DNA of 5,072 nt from SIO4C1 sp039180385 (lineage in GTDB: Bacteria > Cyanobacteriota > Cyanobacteriia > Phormidesmidales > Phormidesmidaceae). The notes beneath the pieces were generated by a model, which saw only the letters and a program-made list of their open reading frames with translations, did no database searches and had not been told where the DNA came from. The stretch is from contig JBCDDJ010000487.1 of assembly GCA_039180385.1 (NCBI GenBank), positions 1 through 5,072 of the forward strand, given 5' to 3'. Position numbers and translations under genes: made by a program. Below are positions 1 through 4,830 of this stretch, piece by piece; position 1 is the stretch's first letter, and each line of letters starts with the position of its first letter.

Positions 1-220
1 GCGACCGTTGATTGTGGTTCCCCGAGAAACACCGTTTAGCCTGATCCATCTGCGCAACCTCACCCAACTGGCTGAAGCCGGAGCGAGGATTGTGCCTGCG
101 ATACCGGCTTGGTATCATCAGCCTCAAACGGTTGAGGATCTCGTCGATTTTGTGGTTGCTCGGGTCCTAGACCAGTTAGATATCGACTGTGTACCCCTAC
201 GTCGCTGGGAGGGAAAGTAA
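1..220 (+). CDS. ubiX: Flavin prenyltransferase UbiX, C-terminal part (5' end outside window)
   Basis: This is the last ~73 codons of a gene that starts before the window; the reading frame begins at base 2 and runs through the TTG at base 8, which is an internal Leu codon and not a start. The sequence carries UbiX family hallmarks: the PRETP motif preceded by a hydrophobic strand (LIVVPRETP), then HLRNLTQLAEAGA, PAIPAWYHQPQTVEDLVDFVVARVLDQL, here recognised in pieces, and a short basic tail. The family joins dimethylallyl phosphate to FMN to make prenylated FMN, the cofactor of UbiD decarboxylases. In cyanobacteria the UbiX/UbiD pair is used in plastoquinone synthesis, where a prenylated hydroxybenzoate is decarboxylated; that is family knowledge, not visible here. 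The stop lies 3 nt before the next gene, whose ribosome binding site sits inside the ubiX 3' end, so the two are probably translated from one mRNA. The enzyme is cytosolic or peripheral; no membrane segment is visible in this part. Confidence 0.92.
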   Translation, partial: RPLIVVPRETPFSLIHLRNLTQLAEAGARIVPAIPAWYHQPQTVEDLVDFVVARVLDQLDIDCVPLRRWEGK

Positions 221-223
221 ACC

Positions 224-1141
224 ATGGCGCGCTCCATAGTGCTATTTGTCATCATTGGACTGCTGGCGGTGCTGGCGGTACAAAATACGGCCCCCCCGAT
301 CGCATTGGTGGTGTTAGGCAGTCGCACGGCGGCGCTGCCCCTATCGGTCTGGCTGCTGGGTGCGATCGCAGCTGGGGCCGTCACCACACTGCTGCTTTAC
401 GGCTTTGCCAATCTAGCCACCCCGGCCCGCCGCACCTATCAGCCCATCGGCCAGCGGATTCGCTCATCTGAGTCAGACCGCTCACGCACTAGCAGCCAGC
501 GCACTGACAGTCAGTACGCGGGTAGTCAGCACCCTAAGGGCAATCGTTTGGGAACTGACCCGCCGCCGCCCCCCTCAACCATCGGTCGCAAAAACGCCTA
601 TGACACCGACTGGGAAAGCTTCAAAGCCCCGGAGCGTTGGGACAATTGGGGCGAAAAACCCGATCCCCAGCGCATTGCTGAGACCAAAGCCGAACAAGCC
701 CACCGACCGCCTAAACGCAACTTTGGGTTTAAGCGGAAACCTGCTTATTCAGCAGATGCTTCGGTCGATGAGCTTGAATCCGGTTGGGACGACTACGAAC
801 CGCCACCGCAAACCGGGGGTAGCCCGGTTAACGACAGTTTGGATGACATCTCGGCTGGCTGGGATAAGTCCCCTGACGCCTCACCCACTCAAGACTACGA
901 GCGCCCTGCCACTCGGGTTTATGATAGCGGTTCACTCTACGATGCCCCCGGTCGCGAAGCCGATGAGGTCATCTCCGAGGATATTTTTGATGACTCTGAA
1001 GATATTTTCGGGGAGGCAACCGATGATCTAGAACCCGCCCAGGTCGGCCCCGACGGTGTCTACGAAGCTGACTATCGGGTAATAATCCCCCCCTATAAGC
1101 CTTTGGACGAGGAGGAAGAGGACGATGCCTCCAGGGCCTAA
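224..1141 (+). CDS. LapA/DUF1049-domain membrane protein with long acidic disordered tail
   Basis: The 305-residue product begins with two hydrophobic helices, about residues 4-20 and 39-61, joined by a short loop carrying the AVQNTAPPIAL signature (Gln-Asn after helix 1) typical of the LapA/DUF1049 domain. Bacterial members are usually only ~100 residues; here a ~240-residue hydrophilic tail follows. It has a Pro run (113-117), aromatic-acidic motifs (YDTDWESF 126-133, ERWDNWGEKP 137-146, ELESGWDDYEPP 183-194, LDDISAGWDK 206-215), a doubled SEDIF (251-255, 258-262), YEADYRVIIPPYKPL at 280-294 and a final Asp/Glu run. By the positive-inside rule the Arg-rich stretch after helix 2 (69-80) suggests a cytoplasmic tail. 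The start at 224 is supported by GGGAGGG at 207-213, ten bases upstream. It lies 3 nt after ubiX. Function is unknown; E. coli LapA works in lipopolysaccharide control with LapB, but that cannot be transferred. Domain call is good, role is open. Confidence 0.85.
   Translation: MARSIVLFVIIGLLAVLAVQNTAPPIALVVLGSRTAALPLSVWLLGAIAAGAVTTLLLYGFANLATPARRTYQPIGQRIRSSESDRSRTSSQRTDSQYAGSQHPKGNRLGTDPPPPPSTIGRKNAYDTDWESFKAPERWDNWGEKPDPQRIAETKAEQAHRPPKRNFGFKRKPAYSADASVDELESGWDDYEPPPQTGGSPVNDSLDDISAGWDKSPDASPTQDYERPATRVYDSGSLYDAPGREADEVISEDIFDDSEDIFGEATDDLEPAQVGPDGVYEADYRVIIPPYKPLDEEEEDDASRA
362..369. repeat. HIP1 octamer GCGATCGC
   Basis: Exact copy of the highly iterated palindrome of many cyanobacterial genomes, inside the second membrane helix region of the LapA-like gene. 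Confidence 0.9.
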
Positions 1142-1257
1142 TCAGGCTTTCCATCGTCTTCCCTCGATGAGCCATGCCCCGGTTGCGGTATCGGTAACCG
1201 CCTCCGCTTGTGATCATTCCTCGCTATCGTGGTAGCAGACACCCGCGACCGCTCGTT
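1142..1257 (+). other. Intergenic spacer between the LapA-like and DUF4335 genes
   Basis: These 116 bases hold two weak 5-bp hairpins: CATCG/CGATG with an 8-nt loop at 1152-1169, and GCGGT/ACCGC with a 7-nt loop at 1185-1201. Neither is followed by a T run, so I do not call a terminator. I see no convincing -35/-10 pair. Part of the stretch could be coding if the GTG at 1210 were the real start of the DUF4335 gene. Read-through from the upstream genes is the simplest picture. Confidence 0.4.
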
Positions 1258-2799
1258 ATGACCTCGGCCTCTCGGCTTACCACTCAACACTACACCGCCA
1301 ATGGCTGCACGCTAGAGATCACGGCAGCTGAGTCGCCCCTGTCTCGCTGGAGCGATCGGTCGCTGCTCAAGCACATCCGCTTCAAACTATGGTTGCACCC
1401 CCCAGACACTACCCTCCATGGATTGGAAAGACATGAATCTGCAGCCACCGAGTCTCATCTAATTGCCCAGGGCAACCAGCCCCAGCTTGAGACCCTTTCT
1501 CAGACCGTACAGACCTATGTGCAAACCCATCTGGGGCACGGGGAGCTTGACCCCAATCCGCTAACCGCTTCCCACTGGCCCCTAGGACAAAAACATCAGT
1601 TAGCTGGCAGCTTACCTTTGAGCTTGAGTACGCTGGAACTGTTTGACGTGGCTGAAGCCCTGCAGCAATACGAGCAAAGCAACATTAACCTTCCGGCCCT
1701 CAGCGACGCTGCGCCCCGCCGAATCTCATCAGCCCGCCGCCGTCCACGCTCGACCTGGCTGTGGGGCGGTTCGGTGGCAGCGGCAATGCTCTTGGCGGTG
1801 GGCGTCACGGCGACGCTGCGCAACACCGCTAATGTGGCAACAACGACCGCTGAGACCGCTGATGTGGGTAGCACGAGTGCTGAAAGCGATACTAACAGCA
1901 ATGATGCCAACAGCAATATAGCGAATGGCGATGCAGCAGATACCCAAATCGCCAAAGCGACCCCACCGTCAACCGGCACAGGCCCGACCGCTGCTACAGA
2001 GTCAGACGAAGCCAGCGACCCCGGAGAAACACAGCTCACATCACCAACAAATCAGACCCTATCTACCCCATCACCGTCTCCCTCGTCATCGGCCCAGCGG
2101 TTGCCCCAAACAGCAACTCCAACCCCTAATAATCGCTCTACGGCAGCCGAGCCGCGCCCTGCGACTCCCCCTGCCAGCCAAGCCCCCAGCCGAAACACTG
2201 AACCAGCGCAAGCCACCGCTCCCTCAGATCCAAATCCATCCATAGGGCGTGCCCCATCGGCTCCAGCACCCGATCTGCGGACCAGAATTCCCACATCTCG
2301 CCCGCAACAGCCCACAGACGGGGTTGCCGATGCTGACCAAAGCACCGAATCTGATCAACTGCTGGCTGACTCAGCCCCATCCGCCGAAGCCTCCGAGTCC
2401 GAACAATCTACGTTTTCATCCGGAATCCCCGCGTCAACCGATCTCGCACCGACCTTGGCCGCTGTCGCCATCCATCTAGAAGGTCAGTTGATAGAGCGAG
2501 AACTACTGGGTCAGGCCCAGGCAGATACCCTATCTGAGTCATCCACTGAAGCGCCTGCTGACCCTTCAGTGGGCGCACGCCGCGAGGTGGAAACCCGTCT
2601 GTATGAAATGGTGCTTAACCCTAATGGGCTCGTGACCAGTCTGACACCGCTCAACACTGCTGCCGCCGCCCAACCCTTGGCAATTTCAGCAGAGCCAATC
2701 GTTGCCCCTTTTGAACGGGACAGTGCCGTCACGCTTCAGATTTCGGTTGATGCAGGCAATCAGGTGACTGTTGTGATAGCCCCAGAACGGTCCCAATGA
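1258..2799 (+). CDS. DUF4335-domain protein, single membrane span with low-complexity linker
   Basis: I chose the ATG at 1258 (513 aa) because the recognisable N-terminal domain starts right after it (LTTQHYTANGCTLEI, residues 7-21); an in-frame GTG at 1210 would add 16 residues of poor character. Neither start has a clear ribosome binding site. Layout: a conserved N-terminal domain of about 140 residues, a basic stretch (RRISSARRRPR), one hydrophobic helix at roughly 166-186, a ~250-residue linker very rich in Ser, Thr, Pro, Ala, Gln, Asp and Glu, and a conserved C-terminal domain of ~75 residues (439-513) with YEMVLNPNGLVTSLTPLN and VTLQISVDAGNQVTV. This split architecture fits cyanobacterial DUF4335 proteins; the C-terminal part looks somewhat like a TonB-C-type beta fold, which is only my impression. 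Positive residues before the helix suggest the N-terminal domain is cytoplasmic and the linker and C-terminal domain are across the membrane. It follows the LapA-like gene by 116 nt on the same strand. Function unknown. Confidence 0.75.
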   Translation: MTSASRLTTQHYTANGCTLEITAAESPLSRWSDRSLLKHIRFKLWLHPPDTTLHGLERHESAATESHLIAQGNQPQLETLSQTVQTYVQTHLGHGELDPNPLTASHWPLGQKHQLAGSLPLSLSTLELFDVAEALQQYEQSNINLPALSDAAPRRISSARRRPRSTWLWGGSVAAAMLLAVGVTATLRNTANVATTTAETADVGSTSAESDTNSNDANSNIANGDAADTQIAKATPPSTGTGPTAATESDEASDPGETQLTSPTNQTLSTPSPSPSSSAQRLPQTATPTPNNRSTAAEPRPATPPASQAPSRNTEPAQATAPSDPNPSIGRAPSAPAPDLRTRIPTSRPQQPTDGVADADQSTESDQLLADSAPSAEASESEQSTFSSGIPASTDLAPTLAAVAIHLEGQLIERELLGQAQADTLSESSTEAPADPSVGARREVETRLYEMVLNPNGLVTSLTPLNTAAAAQPLAISAEPIVAPFERDSAVTLQISVDAGNQVTVVIAPERSQ

Positions 2800-2850
2800 A
2801 GAACTCTAACTATGCATCATCCCTGCTCAAAACCTGACTTTGAAACAGTC
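2800..2850. other. Convergent gene junction without a clear terminator
   Basis: The DUF4335 gene (+ strand) and the ferredoxin gene (- strand) end facing each other with 51 bases between stop codons. The best inverted repeat is a 4-bp GACT/AGTC pair with a 7-nt loop at 2836-2850, too weak to be a factor-independent terminator, and no T tract follows on either strand. Transcripts may therefore overlap at their 3' ends. Confidence 0.45.
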
Positions 2851-3303
2851 CTAATCTCTCGAGCGTTTCCTAGACTGCTTCGAGCGACGTCTGGAGCGCT
2901 CCTTCATCAACGCTTTCGACACCGGGAACCCCACCACCGGAATCACCTGATGCTGGCGGTCCTCTTCTAGCTGACGTAGCTCGGTGTAATCAACCCAGTC
3001 GATACAATCCACCGGACACGTATCAATCGCTTCTTGAATCAACGCCTCGGGGTCGCCCTCTTGGCGAATCGCCCGGGCGCGTCCATAGTCAGGCTCGATA
3101 TAGAACGTGTTGCGAGCCACGTGGGCACAGTGCTTGCAGCCAATGCACCTGAGCTCATCCACATAAACCCCTTTTTGCCTCAAGATACCGCCTAACTCTG
3201 GCTCTAAACCAGAGCGATTAGCCGCATCTCGAAGGTGGCCACCCAGCTCTGGCTCTAAACCAGAGCGACCAGATGGTTGACCAGATTGAGCAGAGGTATT
3301 CAT
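2851..3303 (-). CDS. 4Fe-4S ferredoxin with duplicated N-terminal motif and Arg/Ser-rich tail
   Basis: The 150-residue product has a single bacterial-type iron-sulfur signature, CIGCKHC at 53-59 and CPVDC at 96-100. Cys53, Cys56, Cys59 and Cys96 fit the four ligands of one [4Fe-4S] cluster; Cys100 is an extra Cys. Between them lies the well conserved block HVARNTFYIEPDYGR (61-75). In front are two copies of a 17-residue unit beginning RSGLEPELGG (13-29 and 30-46); behind is YTEL...HQVIPVVGFP and a basic tail RSRRRSKQSRKRSRD (136-150). The protein has no signal peptide or membrane helix, so it is probably a soluble electron carrier or redox-responsive partner. The ATG at 3303 is supported by AGGGGA eight bases upstream. 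From memory, it resembles the Synechocystis ferredoxin called Fed7, linked to photooxidative stress and also associated with a ycf35-type gene; I cannot verify identity. It is last in a three-gene - strand cluster, 83 bases after ycf35. Confidence 0.9.
   Translation of the reverse strand: MNTSAQSGQPSGRSGLEPELGGHLRDAANRSGLEPELGGILRQKGVYVDELRCIGCKHCAHVARNTFYIEPDYGRARAIRQEGDPEALIQEAIDTCPVDCIDWVDYTELRQLEEDRQHQVIPVVGFPVSKALMKERSRRRSKQSRKRSRD
3196..3268. repeat. Two identical 22-bp direct repeats, 51 bp apart, inside the ferredoxin gene
   Basis: Positions 3196-3217 and 3247-3268 are identical over 22 bases. The period is 51 bp, exactly 17 codons, so the repeat stays in frame and encodes the doubled RSGLEPEL motif. 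Each copy is also an inverted repeat: CTCTGG and CCAGAG flank the 7-nt centre CTCTAAA, giving a 6-bp stem (7 bp in the copy at 3247, with the flanking G and C). Identity at synonymous positions goes beyond what the peptide alone demands. Confidence 0.85.
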
Positions 3304-3311
3304 AGTAACTG

Positions 3312-3317
3312 TCCCCT
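3312..3317 (-). promoter_or_regulatory. Ribosome binding site of the ferredoxin gene
   Basis: On the - strand this reads AGGGGA, eight bases before the ATG at 3303. It supports that start over any downstream alternative and keeps the full N-terminal repeat in the protein. Confidence 0.65.
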
Positions 3318-3341
3318 GTTGACTGAGTTCGATTGAGACCC

Positions 3342-3370
3342 CTTAAGTGCCTGCCAAGCAAGCACTTAAG
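3342..3370. repeat. Strong imperfect hairpin between ycf35 and the ferredoxin gene
   Basis: Arms CTTAAGTGC (3342-3350) and GCACTTAAG (3362-3370) are perfect 9-bp complements. Inside, after one C-A mismatch, TGC (3352-3354) pairs with GCA (3358-3360) around a 3-nt loop, giving a 29-nt near-continuous stem. No T run follows on either strand, so it is not a classical terminator. It lies 17 bases after the ycf35 stop and about 24 bases before the ferredoxin ribosome binding site on the - strand mRNA, a place suited to an RNA processing, stabilising or attenuating element. That role is inference. Confidence 0.8.
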
Positions 3371-3386
3371 ACACCAACATGATTAC

Positions 3387-3779
3387 CTAGGCGCTCCAGC
3401 GCTGGAGCACCAGACGAATCGAACCATCTTCATTCGATTGTTGCTCAGATACCTGAAAGCCCTGACGAGAGGTTTCGGTGAGAACTGTGTGGTAAGCGTA
3501 GCGTTGGGTTATCCGGTTCAAGAAACCATCAACGGATAGGGGCTGCTGCCAGTATTGCAGGTCAGCAATCAGCTCATAATCACCGGTCTCACCATCGCGC
3601 TTAAAGCCCAGGTCGTAGCCGTTAGATTGCTCAATCACCACCTCGGCAATGTCTGTGGTGCCCTGGTATCCTCTGACGGTCTTGGGTCCAGTTTTCCAAT
3701 CAACACCTACATCGGTCAGGGCAGCCTGTAAGGCCGGTAAGTTGCGGATTTTGGTTTTGATCTGGCTAAAATGGGACAT
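3387..3779 (-). CDS. ycf35: Ycf35 family protein (DUF1257)
   Basis: The 130-residue product starts MSHFSQIKTKIRNLPALQAAL, the characteristic opening of the Ycf35/DUF1257 family, and ends VLQRWSA as family members do. The reading frame is open for 27 more codons upstream to an ATG at 3860, but that would overlap the preceding gene and lacks family character; AGGA at 3785-3788, five bases before the ATG at 3779, fixes the start. Other visible blocks are GYQG (38-41), the GYDLGFKRDGETGDYELIAD stretch and FLNRITQRYAYH in the second half. No Cys is present, so the protein itself does not bind an iron-sulfur cluster; no membrane helix is seen. Ycf35 occurs in cyanobacteria and in some algal plastid genomes, and its biochemical role is not established as far as I know. 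Its position between a DUF2997 gene and a 4Fe-4S ferredoxin suggests the three work together. Length matches the family. Confidence 0.92.
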   Translation of the reverse strand: MSHFSQIKTKIRNLPALQAALTDVGVDWKTGPKTVRGYQGTTDIAEVVIEQSNGYDLGFKRDGETGDYELIADLQYWQQPLSVDGFLNRITQRYAYHTVLTETSRQGFQVSEQQSNEDGSIRLVLQRWSA

Positions 3780-3784
3780 TTTAA

Positions 3785-3788
3785 TCCT
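3785..3788 (-). promoter_or_regulatory. Ribosome binding site deciding the ycf35 start
   Basis: On the - strand this is AGGA followed by five bases and the ATG at 3779. It favours the 130-residue product over the longer frame opening at 3860. Confidence 0.6.
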
Positions 3789-3853
3789 GTTGATAAAATC
3801 GTCAATTGAAACTACACTCCGAAACGCCTGCTTCAGAGCTCTACTAAAAGCAA

Positions 3854-4069
3854 TTACCAATCGCTGTAAGAAACCTGGGATTCAATCGAGGGTGAAACGC
3901 CCTGCTGAGCCGTTTGAGCATAGTACTCAGACGTTTTTTCATGAGCTAAGACCTGCCCTAACTGGGCCTCAATAGCAGCTGTGACCTCGGCACAAGACTT
4001 ACCCACAATGCCTGTCACAAGCTCTTTAACCCGACCGTCAGGATAGATAACAAACTCGAGCGTTTCCAT
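3854..4069 (-). CDS. DUF2997 family small protein
   Basis: The 71-residue product contains the DUF2997 pattern: a short beta strand METLEFVIYPDGRV (1-14), then VTGIVGKSC (18-26), a helix with IEAQLG (33-38) and EYY (48-50) before a less conserved tail. The ATG at 4069 was chosen because the family starts with this strand; an upstream in-frame ATG at 4132 would add 21 basic, unrelated residues. AGAGG lies about 14 bases before the start, too far to be a strong ribosome binding site. The gene is first in a - strand cluster and ends 74 bases before ycf35. DUF2997 and DUF1257 genes are commonly neighbours, which supports both calls. The protein is soluble with one Cys at 26. Its role is unknown; a partner or adaptor of Ycf35 is a reasonable guess from gene order only. 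Confidence 0.85.
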   Translation of the reverse strand: METLEFVIYPDGRVKELVTGIVGKSCAEVTAAIEAQLGQVLAHEKTSEYYAQTAQQGVSPSIESQVSYSDW

Positions 4070-4191
4070 ATAACTGGCAAAACCTCTGAAAACTGACCTA
4101 ACTGCTTTAACAGACCTGCTCAACGCGCTCACCCTGCATGAGTTTCATCTTACTGAGAACTTTGAGACATCTTTCAATACTTTCATTCAAA

Positions 4192-4274
4192 AACTTAATA
4201 GAGAGCATTGAAAGGGTGAGTAAACACATCAACAAGCCTGTAGCTGTGATTTAGTTTCGCGCAACTTAATAGAG
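4192..4274. repeat. 12-bp direct repeat AACTTAATAGAG, 71 bp apart
   Basis: Exact copies are at 4192-4203 and 4263-4274 in the divergent intergenic region. The spacing of 71 bp is near seven helical turns, so the copies face about the same side of the DNA. Paired regulator binding is possible but unproven. Confidence 0.7.
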
Positions 4275-4330
4275 CAGTCAAGGCTAGGCCACGGTATAAC
4301 TTGCTTGCGCCCATTAGTTAGTAATATTTT

Positions 4331-4344
4331 GAAACAAATGTTTC
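4331..4344. repeat. Operator-like palindrome upstream of the NarM-type gene
   Basis: GAAACA and TGTTTC are perfect 6-bp inverted arms around a 2-base centre, 27 bases before the ATG at 4372. A TAATAT at 4322-4327 just upstream could be part of a promoter but matches the -10 consensus at only four of six bases. Short palindromes arise by chance in AT-rich DNA, so the role is uncertain. Confidence 0.35.
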
Positions 4345-4371
4345 TCTACAGCAATAATACTGGCTGATCAG

Positions 4372-4830
4372 ATGGATGACCAAACCTGCTTTAAGTTTGA
4401 ACAAGATTTTGTGGAGGGGTTGCGCTGTGTTCCCATGGGCGTGAGGTTTAAGCTCGACACCTGTGGGGTCAAGCTGAAGCTCAGCCACTGGCATCAGTTT
4501 AGCTATGAAGAGCGTCAAACCCTGCTAGAGATGCCCTATGAGTCAGCCCAAGCCGCCATCGCCTACCGCGAACATCTGCAAACCCTGGTCATACACTACG
4601 TTGGCACCCCTGCTTCGACTTTACCCATAGATCCGGTACCGGCCTGGCAGGACTCGACCCAGGTGCCAGAGCAAGTAACCGCCCAGGTCACCCAACACCA
4701 ACTCAGGCTCACCCCAGCCCAGTGGGGCACTCTGACCACCTTAAAACGATTTGCCTTGATTAAACTCAGTCAGCCCGGTCATGAGAACCGTAATTTTTTA
4801 CCGGCCATGACAGAGTTTGGTCTAGCTTGA
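4372..4830 (+). CDS. narM: NarM-type nitrate reductase-associated protein
   Basis: The 152-residue product matches what I know of the cyanobacterial nitrate reductase-associated family (Pfam Nitr_red_assoc): FKFEQDFVEGLRCVPMGVR (7-25), KLDTCGVKLKLSHWHQF (27-43), then YEERQTLLEMP and YREHLQTLV, and a C-terminal half with LTPAQWGTLTTLKRFALIKLS. Cys6, Cys19 and Cys31 lie in the conserved N-terminal part and could bind a metal, which is inference. In Synechococcus elongatus NarM is needed for active nitrate reductase and seems to act in maturation of the enzyme or its cofactor. The protein is soluble. The ATG at 4372 is the only suitable start, but no clear ribosome binding site precedes it. No nitrate transport, nitrate reductase or molybdopterin gene is visible in the window, so context neither supports nor denies the role. 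No perfect NtcA site is seen upstream. Some members are annotated only as hypothetical. Confidence 0.75.
   Translation: MDDQTCFKFEQDFVEGLRCVPMGVRFKLDTCGVKLKLSHWHQFSYEERQTLLEMPYESAQAAIAYREHLQTLVIHYVGTPASTLPIDPVPAWQDSTQVPEQVTAQVTQHQLRLTPAQWGTLTTLKRFALIKLSQPGHENRNFLPAMTEFGLA

Larger units (their letters stand above)
4070..4371. promoter_or_regulatory. Divergent intergenic region with direct and inverted repeats
   Basis: This 302-bp stretch separates the - strand DUF2997 cluster from the + strand NarM-type gene and must hold both promoters. It is visibly richer in A and T than the coding regions. I see a 12-bp direct repeat AACTTAATAGAG (4192-4203, 4263-4274), an 8-bp inverted repeat CTTTCAAT/ATTGAAAG (4171-4178, 4207-4214), and a 6-bp inverted repeat GAAACA/TGTTTC (4331-4336, 4339-4344). 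No perfect NtcA site is present; GTA-N8-AAC at 4220-4233 is one base off. No RNA gene was recognised. Confidence 0.6.

Noticed and set aside
600..1031. 143-codon + strand open frame inside the LapA-like gene
   Set aside because: Overlaps the well supported gene in another frame; it lacks family character and a ribosome binding site.
1596..2479. Several 70-150 codon open frames on both strands across the DUF4335 linker
   Set aside because: They are by-products of the low-complexity, stop-poor Ser/Thr/Pro/Ala codons of the DUF4335 gene; their translations are compositionally biased and resemble no family.
3196..3268. Reading the two 22-bp repeats as a minimal CRISPR array or mobile element ends
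   Set aside because: Only two copies, the spacer is in-frame coding sequence of the ferredoxin, and there is no cas or transposase gene in the window.
3333..3539. 68-codon + strand open frame opposite ycf35
   Set aside because: Antisense shadow of a conserved gene; no start signal or recognisable product.
3780..3860. 27-codon N-terminal extension of ycf35
   Set aside because: Family members start at MSHF, a ribosome binding site stands right before that ATG, and the extension would overlap the DUF2997 gene end.
4138..4254. Small + strand open frame of 38 codons (begins MSFILLRTLRHL) in the divergent intergenic region
   Set aside because: No ribosome binding site in front of the ATG, length easily reached by chance, and it overlaps the repeats that look regulatory.
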